59,191 bases of DNA from an uncultured Opitutia bacterium. Its GTDB lineage: Bacteria > Verrucomicrobiota > Verrucomicrobiia > Opitutales > Opitutaceae. The DNA lies in the NCBI GenBank assembly GCA_903872505.1, contig CAIQKV010000046.1, positions 1 to 59,191 of the forward strand, read 5' to 3'. Positions 42,720 through 52,673 of this stretch are shown here, one piece after another. The notes under the pieces are model-generated. The model saw only the letters and a program-made list of their open reading frames with translations, made no database searches and was not told the DNA's origin. Every line of letters begins with the position of its first letter. The stretch's first letter is position 1. A program made the translations under genes and the position numbers.

Positions 42720-43640
42720 TCACGGCGCGGATGCGGCCGCCGGGCGCCAGCCGGCGGGCAGCGCCGCGAGGAAGCGCGCAAACTCCTCCTCCGTGGCGCC
42801 GGCATACGGCGGGAGCAGGCGCAGCGGAAACTCCGGGTCGACGACGCGAAACAGCATCTTGTCGTGGGCGCTGTCCATGTGAAAGCGGCCGGCCGAAAGC
42901 TGCATCAGCGATGCGAGCATGGCCTTGAGCTCGACGAGATCGGCGGCGCGCCGGGCGTCATCTCCCGCCACAAAGGCGTGAGCCCGCGCGGGATTGACCG
43001 TGGCGAGCGAGATCAGCAAACCGACGTTGTGCGTGCGGCGGGCGATGGCATAGCCCATCTCGCCCAGATAAAACCGCAGGCGCGGCGCCACCGTCAGCAG
43101 ATCCGCAATGACGGCCGGGTCGCTGATGCCCGCCTTGACCGCGATGAAGTTGGGATGCGCGGCGGCCAGCCGGCGGTACTCCACCGACGTGAGCAGGCGC
43201 TTCGTCCGGAGCAGGTTGTAGTGATGGAACTGGCAGTCGGGAAACCGGCCGCACGTCTCGGCGAAGAAGGTGTCGAGTTCGCGGTCGTTGAGCGCACCCC
43301 AGGAAGGCAGGGACAGCTGGAAGGTCCGGAAACCGAGCGCCCGGCCCCGCTCGATGCGCTCGATGATGGTGGGGAGCGAGAGGGAGATGAGCCCCACCAT
43401 CGGCGAGACCCCGCACTCCTGCGCGCAGCGCCAGAACGACGTTGTGATCTGGTCAAATTGTTTCTCGGTAACCGCGTGGCCCTCCCCGGCCGTGCCAAAA
43501 ATGTAGATGTGCCGGGTCAGCGTGCGCGCGAGGGTGTGCACCTGACGGCGGAAGATGATCTCGTCGAATTCGTAGCGTTCCGTCCACGGCACGACCGCCG
43601 TGGCGAGAATGGCGGGCGGGGAAGCGGGAAGCGGGGACAT
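42720..43640 (-). CDS. DapA-family lyase, divergent member
   Basis: Class I aldolase-type protein of 306 residues. GTAGEG (49-54), Tyr141 in FHHYNLLR and Lys169 in FIAVKAGISD match the DHDPS/NAL catalytic set, although overall the protein departs from the usual members. It probably cleaves or forms a 2-oxo-acid adduct; no substrate can be named. It starts 18 bases after the 3' end of tRNA-Leu on the same strand and is followed by the PhyH gene. This is the second DapA-type lyase in the block, and the two are not close copies. Confidence 0.82.
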   Translation of the reverse strand: MSPLPASPPAILATAVVPWTERYEFDEIIFRRQVHTLARTLTRHIYIFGTAGEGHAVTEKQFDQITTSFWRCAQECGVSPMVGLISLSLPTIIERIERGRALGFRTFQLSLPSWGALNDRELDTFFAETCGRFPDCQFHHYNLLRTKRLLTSVEYRRLAAAHPNFIAVKAGISDPAVIADLLTVAPRLRFYLGEMGYAIARRTHNVGLLISLATVNPARAHAFVAGDDARRAADLVELKAMLASLMQLSAGRFHMDSAHDKMLFRVVDPEFPLRLLPPYAGATEEEFARFLAALPAGWRPAAASAP

Positions 43641-43658
43641 CGTGAAATAAAGGGAAAC

Positions 43659-43743
43659 TGGTGCCCAGGACAGGACTCGAACCTGCAAGCCTTGCGGCAA
43701 CGGCTTCTAAGACCGTCGTGTCTGCCAATTCCACCACCCGGGC
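43659..43743 (-). tRNA. tRNA-Leu(UAG)
   Basis: An 85-base class II tRNA with CCA encoded. Acceptor GCCCGGG pairs with CCTGGGC; the anticodon stem ACGGT/GCCGT encloses loop CTTAGAA with anticodon TAG (plus-strand 43707-43709). A long variable arm (GCCGCAAGGC) and the T arm GGTTCGAGTCC are intact. It lies directly upstream of the DapA-type gene, so a shared transcript with processing of the 3' end is possible. Confidence 0.95.
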
Positions 43744-43749
43744 GGGTGT

Positions 43750-43781
43750 GATTTTCGACTTTCGATTTCGGATTTTCGATT
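43750..43781. repeat. AT-rich dispersed repeat beside tRNA-Leu
   Basis: ATTTTCGACTTTCGATTTCGG-like units, 7 bases from the tRNA 5' end. It is inverted relative to the copy at 43886-43922; both belong to the family found inside the VWA and ABC exporter genes. The 104 bases between the two copies show no gene. Confidence 0.7.
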
Positions 43782-43885
43782 CCCCGACGCAAGCGCTGTT
43801 TCTTCGCCGGCCCTGACATCACCCTTCGCAACGCCGCCGGAATGGAACTTGGGTTGCCGACGCCAGCGCGGTTTTCCGCGCCGGA

Positions 43886-43922
43886 ATGAAAATCGAAATT
43901 CGCCAATCGAAATTCGAAAATT
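43886..43922. repeat. AT-rich dispersed repeat at the end of psd
   Basis: AAAATCGAAATTCGCC and AATCGAAATTCGAAAATT units. The psd stop codon (TTA on the plus strand at 43921) lies at its edge, so the repeat apparently supplies the stop. Confidence 0.7.
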
Positions 43923-44820
43923 ACGTCGCTTCGCCCAGCCGGTCGCCCATGCGTGCGTACGTCTCCACGCATTGCGCACTCTGCGCGACGAGATCCGCGT
44001 CAAAGTTGATGCGCCCGTGCTGGAACAGCGTGATGACGCACGAGCCGCCGAACGCGAACAGCCCCTTCTCGCTGCCCTTGGCGGCCAACCGGCCCGGTAT
44101 GCAGCCCTGCCGGATGGCGCCGACGTTCGTCGCGCCGACCTCGATCATCGCCACGGTGCCGAACTGCGGCGACTCGATCAGCGTGATCACCCGCTTGTTC
44201 TGGACGAGGTAGCGGAGGTTGCGCCGGAGCGCCACCGGGCTGACCGAGTAAAGCCAGCCGTTGATCAGCCGCGGCTCGCCCGGCGTGCCCTCCACCGGGA
44301 AGTGGAACCGGTGGTAGTCCACCGGGCACAGCCGCGAGATGAGCATGGCCCCGCCGGCGAACTGCTCCGCCAGTGCGGGATCGCCGAGCAGCTCCGCGAG
44401 GGTGAATTTCGCCCCCTTCACGTAAAACCCGTCCGCCGCGTCCACGTTCGGAAACGCCAGGTGGCGCCCATCCGCGGGTAGCACTGCCACCCGCGCGCCC
44501 GGCGCGATCGGGCGCGCTTCGGGCTTCAGCGCGCGGTAGAAAAACTCGTTGAACGTCTTGTAGTCGAAGGCCGACTTCGCGAACTCGTCCGCGTCGATCT
44601 CGTATTTCGCGCAGAAGGGGATGATGCGCAGGGCGCTCACGCGCTTGTTCATCTTCCAGCCGTACCACTTCGAGAACCAGACCCGGCGCGCGAGCAGCCA
44701 CACCACGAAGCGCCCGGCGGGATTCTCATACGCCCACCGCAGCCAGTTTTCGCCGTAGACCTGCTCGGTCTCGACCGACTGCTTGTAGCGGTGGTAGTAG
44801 CGGATGGGCGCGGCCGGCAT
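43921..44820 (-). CDS. psd: Phosphatidylserine decarboxylase proenzyme
   Basis: Inner-membrane enzyme of 299 residues that makes phosphatidylethanolamine. The family catalytic residues are visible: Asp117 in LPADGR, His170/173 in CPVDYHRFHFPVEG, and Ser260 in FGGSCV. The proenzyme cleaves itself between Gly and Ser, and the Ser becomes the pyruvoyl group. GGSC differs from the usual LGST or GGST by having Cys after the Ser. A pale membrane segment lies at about 37-50. It lies 138 bases after clpB on the same strand, with a repeat doublet between. The start at 44820 fits family length. Confidence 0.93.
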   Translation of the reverse strand: MPAAPIRYYHRYKQSVETEQVYGENWLRWAYENPAGRFVVWLLARRVWFSKWYGWKMNKRVSALRIIPFCAKYEIDADEFAKSAFDYKTFNEFFYRALKPEARPIAPGARVAVLPADGRHLAFPNVDAADGFYVKGAKFTLAELLGDPALAEQFAGGAMLISRLCPVDYHRFHFPVEGTPGEPRLINGWLYSVSPVALRRNLRYLVQNKRVITLIESPQFGTVAMIEVGATNVGAIRQGCIPGRLAAKGSEKGLFAFGGSCVITLFQHGRINFDADLVAQSAQCVETYARMGDRLGEAT

Positions 44821-44880
44821 GAAGGGAGAGTGTCACGCCAAAGCGCAAAGGCGCAAAGCTGAAAAAGTAGAGCGGAACCC

Positions 44881-44947
44881 CGCGGCACGGGCGCCGCGGC
44901 TCCATTTTCCGCTCGCTGCCAGATGGGGATGCGGCGCCCCCGCCGCG
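44881..44947. repeat. Palindromic repeat doublet between clpB and psd
   Basis: Inverted 25-base arms at 44881-44905 and 44923-44947 (20 of 25 positions match). The left arm ends in GGGCGCCGCGGCTCCAT and matches 22 of 25 bases of the arm of the element in the glycosylase gene (20864-20925). Just beside it lies GCCAAAGCGCAAAGGCGCAAAG (44833-44854), another simple repeat. Confidence 0.75.
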
Positions 44948-44958
44948 TCGCCCTACCC

Positions 44959-47541
<2,583 letters not shown>

Positions 47542-47673
47542 GTGCTGCCCTCCTCGCATAAGCCGCGCCAGCCCCGTGCCCGGGGTTCCGCCCCGGCCGC
47601 CGGCCCGACCGGCCCGGCCCTGCGCCATTGTGTGGCGCGGCCAGTCACAGTCCCGTGCCAATGTGGCATGTTC

Positions 47674-47693
47674 CCCCCGCCCCGGGGGTTTTT
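47674..47693 (+). terminator. Terminator-like hairpin in the clpB/SDR divergent region
   Basis: CCCCC (47674-47678) pairs with GGGGG (47684-47688) and is followed by TTTTT on the plus strand, 94 bases before the SDR start. No plus-strand gene ends here; it could attenuate the SDR operon or be chance in a GC-rich gap. The rest of the 245-base gap (47542-47786) holds only small hairpins. Confidence 0.35.
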
Positions 47694-47786
47694 GGCGATT
47701 TGACCTCGGCGGCGGCGCCACCCAGCCTGAGTCCCTGTGAAGAACGTCGAAACCGAGACCCGCGGCCGCCGCGCCGGGAGGCAGCC

Positions 47787-48566
47787 ATGATCGCCAAACT
47801 CCAGGCTTCGCCCGCGACGCCGCTGTCGCTCCCCGATCTCGCCGGCCAGACCTTCCTGGTCACCGGGGCCTCCGCGGGCATCGGCCGGGCCACCGCCGAG
47901 GCGCTGCTCGCCAGCGGCGCGACCGTCCTCGGGATTGCGCGCTCCCCGCTGGCTTACCGCCACCCGAACCTGCATTCGCTCCGGTGCGACCTGTCGAGCG
48001 CCCCCGCCATCACCGCGCTCTTCAAAAAGGTCCGCAAGCTCACCCCCCGCCTGGACGGCGTCGTCAATGTCGCGGGCATCGATCCGAAGATCACGCTCGC
48101 CGACGGTGACGAGCGCAAGTGGCGCGAGGTCGTGGACCTCAACCTGCGCGGCTATTACCTGGTGATCCGTGCCAGCGCCCCGCTGCTCCGCCGCGGGCAG
48201 GGCCGGTCCATCGTGAACGTGTCCTCGATCAACTACCGGCTCGGCGTGCCGAAGCGCTCCATCTACTCGGCGACCAAGGCCGGGATCCTCGGTCTCACGA
48301 CCGGGCTGGCCCGGGAGCTCGGCCGCGAGGGCATCCGCGTGAACACCGTCACCCCCGGCTGGATCTTCACCGAGCGCCAGGTGAAGGAATATTTCGTCGG
48401 GGCCAAGGCGGCCAAGCACTACGCCTACCTCGCCGGCGTGCAGGCGCTCCCGCTCAAAATCTCCGCGGTGGACGTCGCAAACCACATCCTGTTTTACCTC
48501 AGTGCGGTCAGCCGCGCCTCGACCGGGCACAACTGCATCGTCGATGGCGGCTGGCTGCTCGAATAA
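47787..48566 (+). CDS. SDR family oxidoreductase, possible sugar 1-dehydrogenase
   Basis: Short-chain dehydrogenase of 259 residues. [19 protein letters not shown] binds NAD(P), NVAGIDPK and [10 protein letters not shown] precede the catalytic [13 protein letters not shown] (Tyr-x-x-x-Lys), and [11 protein letters not shown] ends the protein. The start at 47787 has GGGAGG 8 bases upstream; the frame is open for another 53 codons, but they contain the GC-rich gap. It precedes the SMP-30 lactonase gene by 5 bases, so a dehydrogenase-lactonase pair is likely, as in oxidative rhamnose, arabinose or fucose degradation. The sugar is inferred only from the GH78-like gene that follows. Confidence 0.9.
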   Translation: MIAKLQASPATPLSLPDLAGQTFLVTGASAGIGRATAEALLASGATVLGIARSPLAYRHPNLHSLRCDLSSAPAITALFKKVRKLTPRLDGVVNVAGIDPKITLADGDERKWREVVDLNLRGYYLVIRASAPLLRRGQGRSIVNVSSINYRLGVPKRSIYSATKAGILGLTTGLARELGREGIRVNTVTPGWIFTERQVKEYFVGAKAAKHYAYLAGVQALPLKISAVDVANHILFYLSAVSRASTGHNCIVDGGWLLE

Positions 48567-48571
48567 AATTT

Positions 48572-49426
48572 ATGGCCGACGTCACCCTGCTCATCCCGTG
48601 CCGCTGCACCCTCGGCGAGAACCCGCTGTGGGACGAGGCGAAGCGGATTTTCTACTGGACCGACATCGACCGGGGCGAGGTCCACGAGTGGTTCGAGGTG
48701 ACCGGCCAGACGCGGCGGATGTACCGGGGGCCGAAGGTCGGCGGCTTCACCCTGGAGGCGGACGGCTCCCTCGCGCTGTTCCGGGAAACCGACATCGCGC
48801 GGCTCGAGGGCGACGGCAGCTGCACCCAGACCATCCCCTTCAGCGACGAGGGCGCCGAGCGGTTCAATGACGTCACCGCCGACCCGCACGGCCGCGTCTT
48901 CGCCGGCACCATCGGGCGGAGCGAGACCTCCGGGGGAGTGTTCCGGTTCGATCACGACGGCATCGGCCGCCTGCTCTTCCGCGGCACCGGCGTCTCGAAC
49001 GGCATGGGCTTCTCCCCCGACCTGCGCACGTTCTACTGGACGTGCTCCACCACCAGCCGGATCTTCGCGTTCGATTACGATGAGCCTTCCGGGGAAATTT
49101 CCCAGCGGCGGCTCGTGCACGAGGCACCGCCCGCCGCCGGCATTCCCGACGGCCTGTGCATGGATACCGGCGGCGGATTCTGGTCCGCCCGCTGGGACGG
49201 CAGCCGCATCGTCCATCATCGGCCGGACGGGACCGTGGACGGCGAAATTGCAATCCCGACCCTGCGGCCCACCTCGTGCTGCTTCGGCGGACCGAAGCTC
49301 GACCAGCTGTTTGTCACCAGCGCGCGTGGCAGTGACGAGCCCGCGGACAGCCCTGCCGGCGGAGTGTTTCGCGTCACCGGTGCCGGCCAGGGCCGGCCTG
49401 TGAAGCGTTCGCACCTCTTCTGCTAG
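48572..49426 (+). CDS. SMP-30/gluconolactonase family sugar lactonase
   Basis: Six-bladed beta-propeller lactonase of 284 residues. Metal ligands are Glu16 in TLGENPLWD, the Asn of ERFNDVTADP and GVSNGMGFSPD, and the Asp of GIPDGLCMD, all as in SMP-30 and gluconolactonase. GPKVGGFTLEADGSLALF is the second-blade motif. It hydrolyses sugar 1,5- or 1,4-lactones, made by the dehydrogenase encoded just before, to sugar acids. It has no signal peptide and acts in the cytoplasm. The GH78-like gene follows 9 bases later. Confidence 0.92.
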   Translation: MADVTLLIPCRCTLGENPLWDEAKRIFYWTDIDRGEVHEWFEVTGQTRRMYRGPKVGGFTLEADGSLALFRETDIARLEGDGSCTQTIPFSDEGAERFNDVTADPHGRVFAGTIGRSETSGGVFRFDHDGIGRLLFRGTGVSNGMGFSPDLRTFYWTCSTTSRIFAFDYDEPSGEISQRRLVHEAPPAAGIPDGLCMDTGGGFWSARWDGSRIVHHRPDGTVDGEIAIPTLRPTSCCFGGPKLDQLFVTSARGSDEPADSPAGGVFRVTGAGQGRPVKRSHLFC

Positions 49427-49435
49427 CGCGCTTTC

Positions 49436-51181
49436 ATGCCTGACGCCATCACGCCCGCCGCGCTGGTCTACACCCCGCATGCGCCGCGCGCCGTCACCTC
49501 GGCCCGCGGCGTGACGCATCCCGAGGCCTGCCTCTCCGGCGGCGAAACTGTTTTCGCCCCCGGCGCCCAGCCGGCCAGCCTGGTGCTCGATTTCGGCGAG
49601 GAACTCGTGGGCGTGCTCGAACTCGACGTGACGGCCGACGGCGCCACCACGGTGGAACTGATCGAGGGCGAGGACCTCGAGGAGGCGTTGCTGGTGCAGG
49701 ATCCGTTTCCGCCGGACCACTGGTATCACCAGCCGCGCGACATTCTCCCGCTGCCGCCCGGCGCCCAGACGGTGCGCAACCAGGGCCGGCGGGCGTTTCG
49801 CTTCGTCAACATCGTGGTGCACGGTCCCGGGCGCCTCCGGCTGCGCCGTGCCACGATGACGCTCGAGCATGCGCCCCTCGCCGACCTCGGCTCGTTCCGC
49901 TGCTCCGATCCCCTCCTCAACGACGCGTGGTCGATCAGCCGCCGCACGATGCGGCTGTGCCTGCAGGGTTTTTATGAGGACGGCGTGAAGCGCGACGGCA
50001 TGCTCTGGATCGGCGACTACCGCGTGGAGTTCCTCTGCGCGCATTACTTGTTCGGCGACGCCGCGCTCGCCCGCCGCAGCCTGCAGATGTTTGCGCATTG
50101 CCGGCACGAGAACGGCAGCCTCTCGGCCGTCGCGCTCCTCGCCGGCGGCCACCTCTACCCGCGCATCAGCTATCTTGGGGACCTTTCAAAAGTCGGCGGC
50201 CTGCACGCGTGGGTGCTCGACAACTACTGCGCGGACTTCGTCTCGAGCGTCTGGGAGTACGTCCTGCACACCGGCGACACCGCACTCGCAGCCGAACTCG
50301 GCCCGGTGGTGCACGGCGTGCTCGGGTTCTTGGGAAAAGTGGACCTCGCGGTGACGACCCCCGGCAAGACCTTCATCACCGACAACCAGCCCGACGACAA
50401 GGACTGGTGGGGCAGCCGCTCCGCCCTCGCCTACCAACTCGCCGCCGCCTTCGCCGACGGCGCCAAGCTCGCCGGCCTGCTGGGCGAAACGGCGCTCGCC
50501 GATGGCTATCGCCGGCAGCATCGCACCCGCCTGCCGCAGGCCGCCGCCACTTTTGGCGAGCCCGCCCGCGCCACTTGCCGGGATGATTTTCCCGCCAACG
50601 CCACGCGCAGCTGGCACGCCCACGCCGCCGCCTTTCTCGCCGGCGCCCTCACGCCCGCCGAGTTGCGCGCCGTCTATCCGCTCCTACAGGCCGACTCCGC
50701 CGTCCGCCGTCCGATGGCCGGGTTCATGGAATTCTACTTGCTGCAGGCCTGGCTCGACGCCGGCCTCACGCACGAGGCGTTGGACGAGATGCGTTCCTAC
50801 TATGGCCAGATGCTGCGCAGCGGCGCCACGACGACATGGGAACTCGTGGACCGGCGCGAACCGGGCATCGACCACATCGTCCCCGCCGGCCGCAGCCACT
50901 GCCACGGCTGGTCGGCCGGGCCGGCTTATCTTCTTCCCGCCAAAATCCTCGGCGTCACGCCCACCGCGCCCGGCTACCGCGAGGTCGCGATCCGCCCCGC
51001 GCTCGGCGACCTGGCCTGGGCCGAGGGAGATATTCCGACGCCGCACGGCCTCATCCGCGTGAAGCTGACCGGCCCCACCACCGGCGAAATCACGCTCCCC
51101 GCCGGCATCACCGGCACGCTGCACCTCGACGGCCGTCCGCCCGTCGCACTCGCGGGCGGTCAGACCCACGCTTTCAAGTAG
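49436..51181 (+). CDS. GH78-like alpha-L-rhamnosidase family protein, short form
   Basis: Protein of 581 residues with the (alpha/alpha)6 barrel and C-terminal beta-sandwich of GH78 enzymes. The N-terminal carbohydrate-binding part (about 30-145) is short, and the large extra domains of typical 900-residue rhamnosidases are missing. The catalytic segment is YEDGVKRDGMLWIGDYRVE (180-198) instead of the usual TDCPQRDERLGWTGD; Asp/Glu residues E181, D187, D194 and E198 are candidates for the active site. No signal peptide is visible, so it would act inside the cell on short glycosides. It ends an SDR-lactonase-GH78 unit, which favours a deoxy-sugar pathway. Confidence 0.82.
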   Translation: MPDAITPAALVYTPHAPRAVTSARGVTHPEACLSGGETVFAPGAQPASLVLDFGEELVGVLELDVTADGATTVELIEGEDLEEALLVQDPFPPDHWYHQPRDILPLPPGAQTVRNQGRRAFRFVNIVVHGPGRLRLRRATMTLEHAPLADLGSFRCSDPLLNDAWSISRRTMRLCLQGFYEDGVKRDGMLWIGDYRVEFLCAHYLFGDAALARRSLQMFAHCRHENGSLSAVALLAGGHLYPRISYLGDLSKVGGLHAWVLDNYCADFVSSVWEYVLHTGDTALAAELGPVVHGVLGFLGKVDLAVTTPGKTFITDNQPDDKDWWGSRSALAYQLAAAFADGAKLAGLLGETALADGYRRQHRTRLPQAAATFGEPARATCRDDFPANATRSWHAHAAAFLAGALTPAELRAVYPLLQADSAVRRPMAGFMEFYLLQAWLDAGLTHEALDEMRSYYGQMLRSGATTTWELVDRREPGIDHIVPAGRSHCHGWSAGPAYLLPAKILGVTPTAPGYREVAIRPALGDLAWAEGDIPTPHGLIRVKLTGPTTGEITLPAGITGTLHLDGRPPVALAGGQTHAFK

Positions 51182-51304
51182 CGACGGCGAGGCCGCGCGC
51201 GGCCTGTTAACCGCACCGGATCACTCCGGCTGGCGCGCAAAATCCGCGAGGAGTTGGCCAAAATACGCCGAGACGCATCGGAACCGGGGTTTATGATGCA
51301 CCCC

Positions 51305-51331
51305 ATTCGAAATGCGCTGCGCATCTCGAAT
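51305..51331. repeat. 27-base palindrome upstream of the lipoprotein pair
   Basis: ATTCGAAATGCGC (51305-51317) and GCGCATCTCGAAT (51319-51331) are inverted with one mismatch in 13 around a central T, 21 bases before the first lipoprotein start. It could be an operator or a cruciform repeat. The remaining gap after the GH78-like gene (51182-51304) shows nothing else. Confidence 0.6.
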
Positions 51332-51352
51332 TCACGGGAAACCGCCCGGGAC

Positions 51353-52072
51353 ATGAAGCTCTCAACTCCAACGGCAGTCCACGCGGTCGGGCTGACCATG
51401 CTGGTTTGCTGCGTCGGTATGGTTACCGGGTGCACCACCGCTCCCGCGGTGGAGCGGGGTTACCCCGCCGCGTGGCCCGGGTATGTCGCCCTGCGCCCGG
51501 GAGGCACGGAGTTTGGCACCGAGCTCAACGGCACGTATGCCAACGATGGCGTCGTTGTCATCCCGGAGGTCGGCGAGAAGCCGATCACCCTGGCCAGCCT
51601 GATTCCGCCCTTGGCCGACGGACGCCCGCAACCCAACGCGGCCGCATTCGCGGAGGCGAAGGAGATCACCCTCCGGGTGGTTAACCACCAGCGGGAGGGT
51701 TACAGCAGCATCAACTGGCCGGCGATCGAGTTCATTGCCGATTCCAAGGACGGCAAGGAAGGCGTGTGGGTGGAGGCAATGCACAGTGATCGGGCGGGTG
51801 GGAAGGCGCTCACGTATACTCTGTCCGGCAACGGCGTGCTGCACGGCGTGCCGTTGATCCACTATCGTATCGTCGACCATGATGTCCTGCTGACCAAGGC
51901 CGCCGACGGCTCACTGATCGCCGAGATTCAGAACACCGGTGTGGGCATGTCCCTGTTCTTCGTCCCCTATTTTTCGCAATCGCGCATCTGGGCGCGCTTC
52001 TCCCCGCGGCCGGCCGGCGCGCACCGGGCCGCCCCGGGCAACTCATCCGCCGCCGCGGCCCGAAACCCCTGA
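51353..52072 (+). CDS. Predicted lipoprotein, first of a paralogous pair
   Basis: This is a 239-residue lipoprotein of a family I do not recognise. The signal MKLSTPTAVHAVGLTMLVCCVGMVTGC ends in VTGC (Cys27), so it is lipid-anchored. After it, YPAAWPGYVAL and GTYANDGVVV are repeated in the next gene as YPAAWPDISTL and GSYANEGVAV, which makes the two paralogues. The C-terminus LLTKAADGSLIAEIQNTGVG and FVPYFSQSRIWARF also match the neighbour. The tail is Ala/Pro-rich. The start at 51353 was chosen because it gives the signal; earlier starts run through the palindrome. Confidence 0.75.
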   Translation: MKLSTPTAVHAVGLTMLVCCVGMVTGCTTAPAVERGYPAAWPGYVALRPGGTEFGTELNGTYANDGVVVIPEVGEKPITLASLIPPLADGRPQPNAAAFAEAKEITLRVVNHQREGYSSINWPAIEFIADSKDGKEGVWVEAMHSDRAGGKALTYTLSGNGVLHGVPLIHYRIVDHDVLLTKAADGSLIAEIQNTGVGMSLFFVPYFSQSRIWARFSPRPAGAHRAAPGNSSAAAARNP

Positions 52073-52092
52073 TTCCGACGAACCGAAAAGCC

Positions 52093-52662
52093 ATGAGAAC
52101 TGCCGCCCTGCTCGCCTTGGTCTGCCTGACCGCCGGATGCGCCTCAACCGCGCCGCTCCAGAAGGACAAAAACTATCCCGCCGCGTGGCCGGATATCTCC
52201 ACCCTCGGCTCGGACGGCAGGGGCCTCGAGGGGTCCTATGCCAACGAGGGCGTCGCCGTGGGCGGGGCCGAGCCGACCATCCTGCTGACCAGCCTTTTCC
52301 CGGAAGTCACCAAGGTCGGGCCGAGCTCGGCCAAGGTTGTCCACCTGAAGGTCGTGCCGGGAAAGCCTGACTCCCACGGCAACAGCCAGGCCCGGCTGCA
52401 GATCACCCTCCAGGGCGACGTGCGGTATCATTACGAGTGCGATTGCACCTGCGTGAGTGGCAACGTCTTTTACGTGCAAAGCTCCGGAGGCGGGGCGATC
52501 GGTGTCATCGGCGCGTTTGGGCAGGCCAATGTCACCCTGACCAAGGCGGTCGACGGCTCGTTGATCGCGAAAATCTTCAGCGATACGGCCGGCATCATTA
52601 TCCTCGTCCCATTCTATACGTCATCGGTCGTCTGGGCCCGGTTCCCGCGGGTCGGGGACTAG
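52093..52662 (+). CDS. Predicted lipoprotein, second of a paralogous pair
   Basis: Lipoprotein of 189 residues, clearly related to the preceding gene. The signal MRTAALLALVCLTAGC has a good lipobox (LTAGC, Cys16). YPAAWPD, GSYANEGVAV, LTKAVDGSLIAKIFSDTAG and VPFYTSSVVWARF are shared with its neighbour. It has an extra CDCTC cluster near residue 117 that the paralogue lacks. The function is unknown; envelope association is the only safe statement. It lies 20 bases after the first gene, probably in one operon. Confidence 0.75.
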   Translation: MRTAALLALVCLTAGCASTAPLQKDKNYPAAWPDISTLGSDGRGLEGSYANEGVAVGGAEPTILLTSLFPEVTKVGPSSAKVVHLKVVPGKPDSHGNSQARLQITLQGDVRYHYECDCTCVSGNVFYVQSSGGGAIGVIGAFGQANVTLTKAVDGSLIAKIFSDTAGIIILVPFYTSSVVWARFPRVGD

Positions 52663-52673
52663 GCGGGGCCCAA

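Noticed and set aside
28049..43743. Genomic island integrated at tRNA-Leu
   Set aside because: The catabolic block ends at the tRNA, but no integrase is seen and no copy of the tRNA 3' end is visible at the other side; base composition of the block equals its flanks.
47646..47661. Sigma-54-like promoter (TTGGCACGGGACTGTG) before clpB on the minus strand
   Set aside because: The -24 GG is present, but the -12 GC dinucleotide at the required spacing is missing (TG instead).
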